A DNA stretch of 64,000 nt from Lysobacterales bacterium (GTDB lineage Bacteria; Pseudomonadota; Gammaproteobacteria; Xanthomonadales; Xanthomonadaceae): positions 1 to 64,000 of the forward strand of contig JAGRJY010000043.1 in NCBI GenBank assembly GCA_020442465.1, in the 5' to 3' direction. This document shows, piece by piece, positions 8,321 through 16,882 of the stretch. The translations under genes and the position numbers were made by a program. The notes below the pieces were generated by a model. That model was not told where the DNA came from and did not search any database. It saw nothing but the letters and a program-made list of their open reading frames with translations. Position 1 is the stretch's first letter; the number at the start of each line of letters is the position of its first letter.

Positions 8321-8727
8321 TGCGCCGCGCACCGCTGCTCAGCAAGACGGCCACCGAGTGCGCCAATCGGGCGCTGCTTCAGCTTGGCGAGTCGAGCCCG
8401 GGCATCCAGCTTGCTGTTCTCACCAGCGCCGACGGATTCGAAGTCGCCTGCTACCGCGCGCATGGCGCCGAGAGCGCAGCCGCCAAGGTCGCGGCCATGA
8501 CCAGCTCGCTCACCGCGCTCGCCGACGCCATCTCGCGCGAGACCGGCCTGCGCAACGCCCACAACCTGATCATCGAATCGGAAACCGGCACCGTGGTGCT
8601 GCTCAGCCTTCGCCAGACGCGCCAGCCGCTTTCGCTCGCGATCGTCGCCAGCAAGCAGGCCATCCTCGGCCACCTGCTGTGGGCGGCACGCAACGCGGGC
8701 AACGCCCTCGCGCGCATTGTCGAGTGA
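8320..8727 (+). CDS. Roadblock/LC7 domain protein 1
   Basis: 135 aa Roadblock/LC7 (MglB-like) fold. The family pattern is visible: an N-terminal helix, a beta strand (I-Q-L-A-V-L-T-S-A-D-G-F-E-V), then a long helix with A-A-x-x-x-S-L-T-A-L, and two strands ending V-V-L-L-S-L. The ATG overlaps the GTPase stop (TGATG), with a strong AGGAGGAGG site, so translation is coupled. Such proteins form homo- or heterodimers that dock on small GTPases and can act as GTPase-activating proteins. Confidence 0.85.
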   Translation: MRRAPLLSKTATECANRALLQLGESSPGIQLAVLTSADGFEVACYRAHGAESAAAKVAAMTSSLTALADAISRETGLRNAHNLIIESETGTVVLLSLRQTRQPLSLAIVASKQAILGHLLWAARNAGNALARIVE

Positions 8728-8805
8728 CCTTTGCCGCAATCGGGGCGCCGTGGCACCGGCGACGTTCCGACACTTCCCGGTGCCGCCCCAACAAGGAAAA
8801 CAACC

Positions 8806-9162
8806 ATGGCCAACATCAAGGATTCGCTCGGCAAGCTGCTTGAAGTGGACGGTGCCATGTGCGCCGCGGTGGTCGATTCGAACAGCGGCATGATGCTCGG
8901 CTCGGCCGGCACTGGCGTCGATCTGGAAGTGGCTGCCGCCGGCAACACCGAAGTCGTACGCGCCAAGCTGAAGACGATGAAGTCGCTCGGCCTGGCCGAC
9001 AAGATCGAGGACATTCTCATCTCGTTGGGCAAGCAGTACCACATCATCCGCCTGGTCGATTCCAAGCCCGGACTGTTCATCTACTTCGTCATCGACCGGG
9101 CCAAGGGCAACCTCGCCCTCGCCCGCCGCGCCTGCAACGACATCGAGGCGGAAGTGGTCTGA
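8806..9162 (+). CDS. Roadblock/LC7-like protein 2
   Basis: 118 aa. The pattern is a five-stranded Roadblock-type fold: A-M-C-A-A-V-V-D-S-N-S-G-M near residues 17-29, a helix through N-T-E-V-V-R-A-K, then D-I-L-I-S-L and L-F-I-Y-F-V-I-D strands and a final helix rich in Ala and Arg. It differs clearly from the first Roadblock protein, so the pair may form a heterodimer. It starts 78 bp after the first one, with an AAGGA ribosome-binding site. It is the last gene of the module; a hairpin at 9187-9209 follows. Confidence 0.8.
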   Translation: MANIKDSLGKLLEVDGAMCAAVVDSNSGMMLGSAGTGVDLEVAAAGNTEVVRAKLKTMKSLGLADKIEDILISLGKQYHIIRLVDSKPGLFIYFVIDRAKGNLALARRACNDIEAEVV

Positions 9163-9186
9163 TCCGCCTCGCGCCCGCGGGTTCGT

Positions 9187-9209
9187 CGCGCAGGCCGCCG
9201 GCCTGCGCG
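9187..9209. terminator. Bidirectional terminator-like hairpin
   Basis: A perfect 10-bp GC-rich stem (9187-9196 with 9200-9209) and a 3-base loop lie between two convergent gene ends, the Roadblock gene and the glutaminase gene. There is no clear T-run on either side, so termination may be inefficient or Rho-aided. Confidence 0.55.
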
Positions 9210-9216
9210 GCCGGAC

Positions 9217-10191
9217 TCAGAACACCGAGAGACCCGTCAATTCGACGAAGCGCGCCAGCGCGGCCGCGCCGGCCAGGGAGTTGCCGCGCTCGTCGAGGCC
9301 GGGCGACCACACCGCCAGGGTGAGCACGTCGGGCACCACCGCGACAATGCCGCCGCCCACACCACTCTTCGCCGGCAGGCCGACGCGGAACGCGAATTCG
9401 CCGGCGGCATCGTAGGTTCCGCAGGTCATCATCAACGCATTGATGCGGCGCGCGCGCTCTTCGGTAATGACCGGCATCCTGCTGCCCGGGCAATAGCCCC
9501 GGTTGGCGAGATGCAGGAAAGTGCGCGCGAGATCGACGCAGTCCATCGCCAACGCGCACTGGTGGAAGTAGAAGTTCAGCACGTCGTCGACCGGGTGCTG
9601 GAGATTGCCGAAACTGCGGATGAAGTTCGCCAGCGCCGCGTTGCGGAACCCCGCATCGCGCTCCGACGCAGCCACTTCGGCGTCGATGTTGATGCTGTGG
9701 TTGCCCGAGCGCGCACGCACGAAGCTCAGCAAGTCATCCAGCCCATGTGGCAACGCGCCCAGCAACACGTCGGCCACGACCAGGGCGCCGGCATTGATCA
9801 GCGGATTGCGCGGAATGCCCTGCTCGCGTTCGAGCTGGATCAGCGAATTGAAGGCATTGCCCGATGGCTCCCGCCCCACCCGCTCCCACAGTCGGGCACC
9901 GACCGCTTCCAGGGCGAGGGTGAGCGTGAAGACCTTCGAGATGCTCTGCACCGAGAACGCCTCGCGCGCCGAGCCGGCGCGGTAAATCTTGCCGTCCAGG
10001 GTCGCGATGGCGATGCCGAACCGATCCGGCGGCACCTCGGCGAGGCGGGGTATGTACGCAGCCACCTTGCCGGTGCCGACCAAGGGACGCACTTCGTCGG
10101 CGATCTGCTGAAGGATCGCCGAGTAGTCCCGCGGTGCGGAGGATCGTTGCTCGGTCACGAAGGACTGCCAGAGTGGTCGGCGCTGGCGCAT
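9217..10191 (-). CDS. glsA: Glutaminase A
   Basis: 324 aa, close to the usual 300-330 aa of bacterial glutaminases (beta-lactamase-like serine fold). It deamidates L-glutamine to glutamate and ammonia. The catalytic Ser-x-x-Lys motif is S83-I-S-K86, and the conserved N-P-L-I-N-A-G-A is at 129-136. Further family landmarks such as the C-x-L-x-M-D-x-x-D segment and K-S-G-V-G-G-G near the C-terminus are all present. No ankyrin or STAS extension follows. It stands alone, convergent with the Roadblock module. In other bacteria this enzyme supports acid tolerance and nitrogen use. Confidence 0.95.
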   Translation of the reverse strand: MRQRRPLWQSFVTEQRSSAPRDYSAILQQIADEVRPLVGTGKVAAYIPRLAEVPPDRFGIAIATLDGKIYRAGSAREAFSVQSISKVFTLTLALEAVGARLWERVGREPSGNAFNSLIQLEREQGIPRNPLINAGALVVADVLLGALPHGLDDLLSFVRARSGNHSINIDAEVAASERDAGFRNAALANFIRSFGNLQHPVDDVLNFYFHQCALAMDCVDLARTFLHLANRGYCPGSRMPVITEERARRINALMMTCGTYDAAGEFAFRVGLPAKSGVGGGIVAVVPDVLTLAVWSPGLDERGNSLAGAAALARFVELTGLSVF

Positions 10192-10328
10192 GGTGCCTCA
10201 GTCCGACTGGCTCCGTGAACCCACTGTCGTGGCCGGGCCGACTCCGGCCGGCCGCAGAGCCCGGGCTGCGTGCGTCGTCTCCGACGCGACGCATTGCGCT
10301 GCCGCCGGGCGGCAGCGCGCCACCTCGA

Positions 10329-11555
10329 CTATCCCTGGTCGGACAGGCCCTGGAGTTCCAGCGCACGATTCCACGGCTGCATCTCGCTGTCATCGCCCTG
10401 CGCGCGCGACAGCAGGGTGCCTTCGTTGAGGTACACCCATTCGCGCTCGCCCTCGCGCACGAGCTTGGCCACCGCCTGGGCCTCGCGCCCCCAGAATTTC
10501 TCCCGGGTCTTGGCGGCCTGGCCCTCGGCGCTCAGCTCCAGCTTCAGCATGCCGGCGATATCGGGACCGGCCTTGCCCAGCTCGGTGCGGATGCGCTGGC
10601 CGTCTGCCTCGCCCCAGGCGAGGGCCCGGCGCACCGCCAGCGATTCGTCGGTCCACTTGCCCCGCTTGGCGTCCTTCAGCCGCAGGCGGTGCTGGGTCAG
10701 CAGCCGATTGGCCTGCTTGCGCGCCTCGTTGGCATCCGGGTGCTTCTTGTCGTTGGCGACCTTGACCAGGTCGTTGATGCCCTGGGCGCGATACACGCGC
10801 ATCGCGGCGTCCTTGAGCAGCTCAGCGTCCTGCTTGGTCTTCTCGGCAGGCAGATCGAGCGGCGCCGAACGGTACACCAGCACGTTGGTGAAGTCTGGCG
10901 CGCGGCGTCGCGACTTGCCTTCCGCACGAAGAGAGGGCGACCAGGCCATCAGCTGCACGTGCACCTCGAGATGCCGCGCATCGGTCGACAGCCCCCAGCG
11001 CGTCAGGGCGACCATGCAATGATCGCCGCCGATGCAGTCCTCGACACTGGTTGCGCTGGCCTCGCTCCGTCCGCGGGCCGAGTCCCATGCGCCGGCGACA
11101 CCGAGCTCATCGTGCAAGGTCCGACCGAGCATCGCGCTCCATGCTGCGTGCTCGGATTCCCAGCTTTGCTCGCTGTCGATGGCATGCAGCAGGCCGGTCA
11201 CCTCATCGCGCACCGACTGCCACTGCCCCTCCACCACGGCCGTGCTGATCAGCGCGCCGGCCGCACCGGCCGCCGCACCACCGGCGAACGTACCGCCGGT
11301 GATGGAGGGATTGGACACCATGGCGACGCTGAAATTCGGCCCCATCGCCATGCGCGGATCGACGATCAACACCGAGGCGGCATCCTGCGGGAGCACCGCC
11401 AGACCGCTCATGGACGTCAACAGCGGCAGGCGCTCGGCGTCGAGCAGGCGGTTCTTGCCCAGCCGCGCTGCCATCGCGGCTTCGGGAACGAGCGCCGACA
11501 GGGTCAGCAGGACAACCAGCAACATCGGGCGCGCGCCCAGGCGGAGATGGGTCAT
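10329..11555 (-). CDS. Secreted or periplasmic hypothetical protein
   Basis: 408 aa from the ATG at 11555. An N-terminal hydrophobic segment ends in A-A-M-A-A, a plausible signal-peptidase site near residue 29. A glycine/alanine-rich stretch (about 85-110) could be a membrane-inserting hairpin. The C-terminal half (from 240) is highly charged and helical with many Lys, Arg, Asp and Glu residues. I do not recognise a family. A longer frame exists upstream, but its extra sequence is arginine-rich and unlike a signal peptide. No ribosome-binding site is obvious at 11555. Confidence 0.7.
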   Translation of the reverse strand: MTHLRLGARPMLLVVLLTLSALVPEAAMAARLGKNRLLDAERLPLLTSMSGLAVLPQDAASVLIVDPRMAMGPNFSVAMVSNPSITGGTFAGGAAAGAAGALISTAVVEGQWQSVRDEVTGLLHAIDSEQSWESEHAAWSAMLGRTLHDELGVAGAWDSARGRSEASATSVEDCIGGDHCMVALTRWGLSTDARHLEVHVQLMAWSPSLRAEGKSRRRAPDFTNVLVYRSAPLDLPAEKTKQDAELLKDAAMRVYRAQGINDLVKVANDKKHPDANEARKQANRLLTQHRLRLKDAKRGKWTDESLAVRRALAWGEADGQRIRTELGKAGPDIAGMLKLELSAEGQAAKTREKFWGREAQAVAKLVREGEREWVYLNEGTLLSRAQGDDSEMQPWNRALELQGLSDQG

Positions 11556-11837
11556 GGAATGAACGTCTTGGAATAGGAGGAGGCGCTCGCCCGCGCGCAG
11601 GCACAGGTCGAGGCGGCGCGCAGGATACACGCCAGCGTGCTCGTTTCAAGCCCGACGCGCCGCAGTTTTGCCTGCTGTCACAGGTGCAGCGATGCGCGCT
11701 TGCCGGCCCAATCCTCACTGGGCTTCTGCAGCATGATCGCTGCCGGCGCAGCGATGTCCGCCCCGCCGCCGGCCCAAGCGGACCGGGCCCCGCAGCTTGA
11801 ACCACACCACCCCCGCCAGCGAGCGGGCAGCCCGACC

Positions 11838-13004
11838 TCAGCCCGGCAGTCTGGTCGCCTCCTGGCCTGCGGGGCAGCCGCCGCGCCGCAGGTGAACGCG
11901 GGTGCCGCCGCCGAATCGCTCGACGCAGCGGTACTTGTCGACGTGCGCGCCGCGCTCGATCAGCAGCGCGGCGATGTCCTCGTGATGCTTGAATTCGGCG
12001 CGATCGAGTGCGCTGCCACCGAAGCTGTCCGCGGCGTTGACCTCGGCGCCTTCATCGAGGAGGAAGCGCACCAGGTCGACCGACGCGTAACCGGCCGCGA
12101 CGTGCAGCGCCGTCTCGCCGCTGTGCGAGGCGAGACGGACATCGGCGCCGTGCTCGACCAGCCAGCGGGCGCTGAGCTCGTCGTCGTTGTAGATCGCTCT
12201 CATCAGCGCGGTCGTGCCCTTGTCGTTGGGGATGTCGATCGCCTCCGGAACTGCCAGCAGATCGATCACGTTGTTGACGCCGCGGTCCAGCGCCCGGAAC
12301 AGCGGCGTGCGCTGGCGGTCGTCGCGCAGCACCGGGCTTGCGCCGTGCCGCAGCAGGGCGCTGACTGCTTCGCGCCGACCGCCTTCGGCGGCGTCGTGCA
12401 AGGGCGTACTGCCGTCCTTGCGTGCCGCGTCGACCTCGGCGCCGTGGGCGATCAGCAGCTCGATCACGGCGACTTCGCCCCGGTCGGCGCAGTGATGAAG
12501 CGGCGTGTAGTGCACCACGTCGTCGGCAATGTCCACTTGGGCTCCCCGTTCGATCAGCAGTTCGGCCGAACGCAGATCGACGCAGGACACGGAGCCCAGC
12601 GCGGTGTCGCCGTCGGCATTGCGTGCGTTCGGGTCGGCACCGGCATCGAGCAGGAACCGGATGCGCTCGACATCCTTGTCGATGACCGCGCCCTCGAGCG
12701 CGGTCCAGCCGACCTGGTTGAGGGCGTCGATGTCCACACCCTCTGCAAGCAGGGCGCGGATCTTCTCGCGGTCACCGCGCGCCTGGAACAGCGCTTCGCC
12801 TTCCGGCGAAGGCCGCTTGCGCGGTGGGTGCGCCGCGCGGCCGGGCGACACCACCGGCGCCGCCGGAGCCTTGGCTGCGACGGCCAAGGCCGGCGCCGCA
12901 TCCGGCTGCCCGGAGCGTGGCGGATGACGACTCATCATCGGCAGCAGGATCGCCGCGGCAAACCCGAGCAAGCTCACGCCCAACGCGATCCAACTCCGTC
13001 TCAT
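11838..13004 (-). CDS. Membrane-anchored ankyrin-repeat protein
   Basis: 388 aa. One N-terminal transmembrane or uncleaved signal helix (about 6-24) is followed by a Pro/Ala-rich linker (to about 65). About eight ankyrin repeats then run from 68 to 365, seen as repeated G-x-T-P-L-H-x-A-A and L-L-x-x-G-A-x-x-x patterns. The repeats would lie in the periplasm if the helix is an N-in anchor. The partner is unknown. The C-terminal 25 residues are Gly/Arg-rich and contain two cysteines. It is divergent from the frameshifted diguanylate cyclase, with a 282-bp gap. Confidence 0.85.
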   Translation of the reverse strand: MRRSWIALGVSLLGFAAAILLPMMSRHPPRSGQPDAAPALAVAAKAPAAPVVSPGRAAHPPRKRPSPEGEALFQARGDREKIRALLAEGVDIDALNQVGWTALEGAVIDKDVERIRFLLDAGADPNARNADGDTALGSVSCVDLRSAELLIERGAQVDIADDVVHYTPLHHCADRGEVAVIELLIAHGAEVDAARKDGSTPLHDAAEGGRREAVSALLRHGASPVLRDDRQRTPLFRALDRGVNNVIDLLAVPEAIDIPNDKGTTALMRAIYNDDELSARWLVEHGADVRLASHSGETALHVAAGYASVDLVRFLLDEGAEVNAADSFGGSALDRAEFKHHEDIAALLIERGAHVDKYRCVERFGGGTRVHLRRGGCPAGQEATRLPG

Positions 13005-13286
13005 CGACCGCCTGCCCGCCTGTTCCGAAGCGCGCGATGGTACGGATCGCGCGGGCCCGCGTCATCCGGCTGGACGCAGGGTCGCCACGCCGTCTCGTCG
13101 CCGCGTGAGACCAGTCGCCGCGCGGCGTGGGTGCTGCCCCGGCGCCCTGGGTTCGACCTCGCCGACCAACGGCCGACCCCTTCATATTCGGTGCACAATC
13201 GGCACACATCCTGAGGCCGAATCCGACCACGGCCTGCCTTGGTTGCCACCGAGTTGCGGGCAAACCGACACGAGGTCGCCGCTGTG

Positions 13287-16227
13287 ATGCTGCGTCGCTG
13301 CTTTCCGTCTTGCCTTGCTGCGCTCGCGACGACCCTGCTGCTGTGGGCCGACCCGTGCGCCGCGCTGGACGCGAAGCGCCCGCTGGCCGAGTTCACGCTG
13401 AAGAGCTGGACCCGAGGCGACGGCCTGCCGCACGGCCTGATCATCGATCTTGAGCAATCCAGCGACGGCTACATCTGGGCTGCGACGTGGCGCGGCGCGC
13501 TTCAACGGCCGCGACTTCGAGATCTTCGACGAGAACAAGCTGCCTTGGAACGAAGACGGCTCGGTGTTCCGGCTCACCCGCGCGCACGATGGCAGCCTGC
13601 TGCTGGGATCGCAGCGATACGGCCTCAGCCGCTTGCGCCAGGGTGCGTGGACGCGCGCGTGGACGCCGCAGCGTGGCGAGCTGTTGCTGGCCGCCACCGA
13701 GGACGATCGCGGGCGACTGTGGATCGGCACCCGCGACGGCCTGATCCGCATCGATCCGAACGGCACCCGCCACTTCGGCAGCGAGGACGGCATGCCCGAC
13801 GGCGCCGTGCTGTCGTTGTCTGCCGGTCATGACGGTGAGGTCTGGGCCGGCACCAGCGAAGGGGTGGCGCGGATCGACGATACGGGCGTGCGGGCGTATG
13901 GCACCGAACAGGGGCTGCCGCCCGGAGAGAGCGGCGCGGTGCTGGTGGCGCCCGACCGGGTGGTGCGTGCCGGCACCAAACGCGGCGCATACCGACTCGA
14001 CGGCGACCGGTTCGTGCCCGCGGCTTCCGGACTTCCGGTCGACGAAGTCAGTGCGCTGCTGGTCGATCGCGCCGGGTCGCTGTGGATCGGCACGGTCGGC
14101 AACGGAGTGCTCCGTCTGACCGAGCGCGGATGGGAACAGCTCAGCGTCGTCCAGGGTCTGCCGGGTGCGCAGGTCAATGCGCTGCTCGAAGACGCCCAGG
14201 GCAGTCTCTGGATCGGCACCCACGGCGGCCTGTCACAGCTGCGCGAGGCGAGTTTCGCGACCTACTCCCGCACCGAGGGCCTGGCCGACAACTTCGTGCG
14301 CTCCATGGCCGAGGATCGCGACGGAGCCATCTGGGTCGCCAGCAATGGCGGCGTGTCGCGCGTGCGCGACGGGCGCATCGACGCGCCTGAAACCACTGGA
14401 TACGACGCGGTGTCGTCCCTGTCCCTCCTGCTGCGGCAGAACGGCGAACTCTGGGTCGGCACCTATCGCGATGGCGTGCAGATTCTGGCAGCCGAGGGCG
14501 TGCGTCGCCTGCAGCGCAAGGACGGCCTGGCCGGCGAGGAAGTGCGGGCGATGATCGAGGCTACCGACGGCAGCATCTGGTTGGGCACGGCGAACGGGCT
14601 GTCGCGCCTGCAGGATGGATCGCTGCGCAGCTGGCCGCGCGTCGGCGACGAAGCGAACCAGCTGTACGTGCGCACGCTGCTGCAGGGCGCATCCGGCGCG
14701 ATCTATCTGGGCACGCCCGAAGGCCTCGCGTGGTGGGACGGCCAGTCGCTCGCACGCCTGCCGCTGCCCGAAGGACGGTCGGCGAACCTGTTCGGACTTC
14801 ATGAATGCGTGCACGGCCATCTCTGGCTGCTCGGTTCGGGCGGCCTTTGGCGACTGCGCGACGGCCGCTTCGAGGCGCTGGACCCGCGCCACGATCTCGG
14901 CCGCTTCACCATATTCGGCATGGTCGGCGACGATCAGGGAAACGACTGGCTCAGCACCTCGCGCGGCCTGGTCTCGGTGCGCCATGAAGACCTCGAGCGC
15001 GCGGTCGACGACCCCGCGCAGTCCTTGCCGCGCACCCGATATGCGGACGATGCCGGCTCGGAGGGACTTTCCCTCAACGGTGGATCCATGCCGCCGATGA
15101 TTCGCGCCCACGATGGCCGCATCTGGCTGGCGACGGGCCAGGGCGCGGTGGTATTCGATCCGGACGCTGTCGAAGTCGCGCTGGCTTCGCCGCCCACCGT
15201 CATCGAGCGCGTCCTGGTCGATGGCGATCCACGCGATGCGGACGACCCCGCCGACCTTTCTGCCGACAGCGGCCGCATCGAGTTCCACTATGTCGGCCTG
15301 TCCTTCTTCGCCCGCGACTCGTTGCGCTACCGGTACCGGCTGGAAGGTTTCGACGCCCAGTGGGTGGAAGCCGGCGGATCGACCACAGTGAGCTATGCGA
15401 ACCTGCCGCCGGGCGACTACGTGTTCGAAGTGCAAGCGCTGGTCGCCGGCGCCGTCGATGCGCCGCACAGTGCGGTGCACGCGTTCCGCATTCCGCCTCA
15501 CCTGCACCAGACTCCCGAGTTCCGCGCGGCGGTGATCCTGCTCGCCGGCCTGCTGCTGGTGTGGTGGTTCCGTTGGCGTACCTATGCGCTGCGCCGCCGA
15601 GCCGAAGACCTGCAAGTGCTGGTCGACGAACGCACGAAGGAGCTGAAGCGGCGCGGGGATCGGCTGGAAGAGGCCGATCGCGACAAGGCCGTGCTGATCT
15701 CGCGGCTCGAGGTGCAATCTGCGCAGCTGGCCCGACACGCGAAGGAGGACGGGCTCACCGGCCTGGCCAACCGGCGCGAGCTCGACCGCGCCTTGCAGGC
15801 TGCACTGGAGGATGCGTCGGGTTCCGACCAGCCGCTGGCCGTGGCGCTGATCGACATCGATCGGTTCAAGCGCATCAACGACACGTTCGGCCACGGCGTG
15901 GGCGACGAAGTGCTGCGCAGCGTGGCCGACCGCATCCGCGGCTTGACCGAACCGCCCATGACGGCGGGTCGCTACGGCGGCGAGGAGTTCGCTCTGGTGC
16001 TGCCGAATCTCCGTCTCCAGGATGCGCGCACCCTGTGCGAACGGCTGCGCATCGTGGTCGAGAAGGAGGGGCTCGGGGCCGAGCGCCCCGAGCTCAACCT
16101 CAGCATCAGCATCGGCGTCGCCGAGGTGGTCGGCAGCGATCCCGGCGAGGCCTACGCCCGGGCAGACCGCCTGCTCTACAAGGCCAAGCGCGGTGGACGC
16201 AACCGGGTCATCAGCGGTCGGGCGTGA
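13287..16227 (+). pseudogene. Propeller/Y_Y_Y diguanylate cyclase, frameshifted
   Basis: Two overlapping frames together encode one protein of about 980 aa. Frame 1 (from the ATG at 13287) gives a signal peptide and the first Reg_prop strand, ending in Y-I-W-A-A-T-W. Frame 2 continues with A-R-F-N-G-R-D-F-E, more two-component-regulator propeller repeats, a Y_Y_Y domain (about 700-760), a transmembrane helix, a coiled coil and a GGDEF domain with an intact G-G-E-E-F active site. The break lies in the tract at 13491-13500 and corresponds to two missing bases, or one five-base unit. It may be a sequencing error, an inactivated gene or a phase-variable one. If intact it would make c-di-GMP in response to a periplasmic signal. 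Confidence 0.85.
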
Positions 16228-16476
16228 GCACTTGGCGCGGGCTGCCGGCCGCGCAGAACCGGAACCTTTTTCTTACTTCCTCTTAACCACCACTCTCGTC
16301 CAATGGGGGCGCCGTATCCCGGCCGCGTGCGGTGCGCACAACTTCACCGCGCGCTGAACGATGAGCGCGGGCACTGCAACTTCTGCGGCGTTCACGCAGT
16401 CATCGTGCCGACGAATTCCACCCTGCCTGGCGAAATGCAATGAAGTTTTCCCGATCCGCTCCGCGCAACGGCTGTC
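16228..16476. other. Intergenic stretch with possible terminator
   Basis: A 6-bp hairpin (GCGCGG at 16235 with CCGCGC at 16249) precedes a five-T run at 16267-16271, which could end the cyclase transcript. The distance between stem and T-run is long, so this is weak. No gene was found. Confidence 0.3.
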
Positions 16477-16806
16477 GTGCCTGTGCCTAGGCGTCCACGG
16501 ACCGCCCTGCTGGCGGCCCTCGCGCTGCCCTCCACCGCCTTCGGCGCCCCCGTCCCCGCTGTCGACGCCATCATCGACGGGCTCGGCCGATTGTGCGAGG
16601 AAGCCACTTCGATCGTGTTCGCGCCCGACGAGTCGCCGCGTCGATTTACCTGGTTCTGTGCCAGCGATGCGGTACCGCAGAACGTGACCTGCTACGACTA
16701 CCAACCGGCGCCCGGCACGGTCTATGTCGTCGATACGGCGGTCCTGCAGATCCGCTGCAGCGCATCGCCCTCGGGCGACGACCTGTTCGGCAGCGGATTC
16801 GAATAG
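16477..16806 (+). CDS. Small secreted protein ending in F-x-x-G-F-E
   Basis: 109 aa from the GTG at 16477. It has a signal peptide (T-A-L-L-A-A-L-A-L-P-S-T-A-F-G-A) and four cysteines, likely two disulfides. The last residues are D-D-L-F-G-S-G-F-E, ending exactly at the stop. The function is unknown. The same terminal motif occurs in other secreted proteins of this window (see findings). The start is doubtful: an ATG at 16440 begins a typical-looking N-terminus (M-K-F-S-R) but in another frame, and a two-base change in the CCGCGC at 16460-16465 would join it to this frame. Confidence 0.65.
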   Translation: MPVPRRPRTALLAALALPSTAFGAPVPAVDAIIDGLGRLCEEATSIVFAPDESPRRFTWFCASDAVPQNVTCYDYQPAPGTVYVVDTAVLQIRCSASPSGDDLFGSGFE

Positions 16807-16882
16807 CGCGAGGCATCCGGGGCGCGCACCGGCGCCGAACCCATCGCGTACCATGACGGCGGATCCCGATGCGGAGCTGCCG

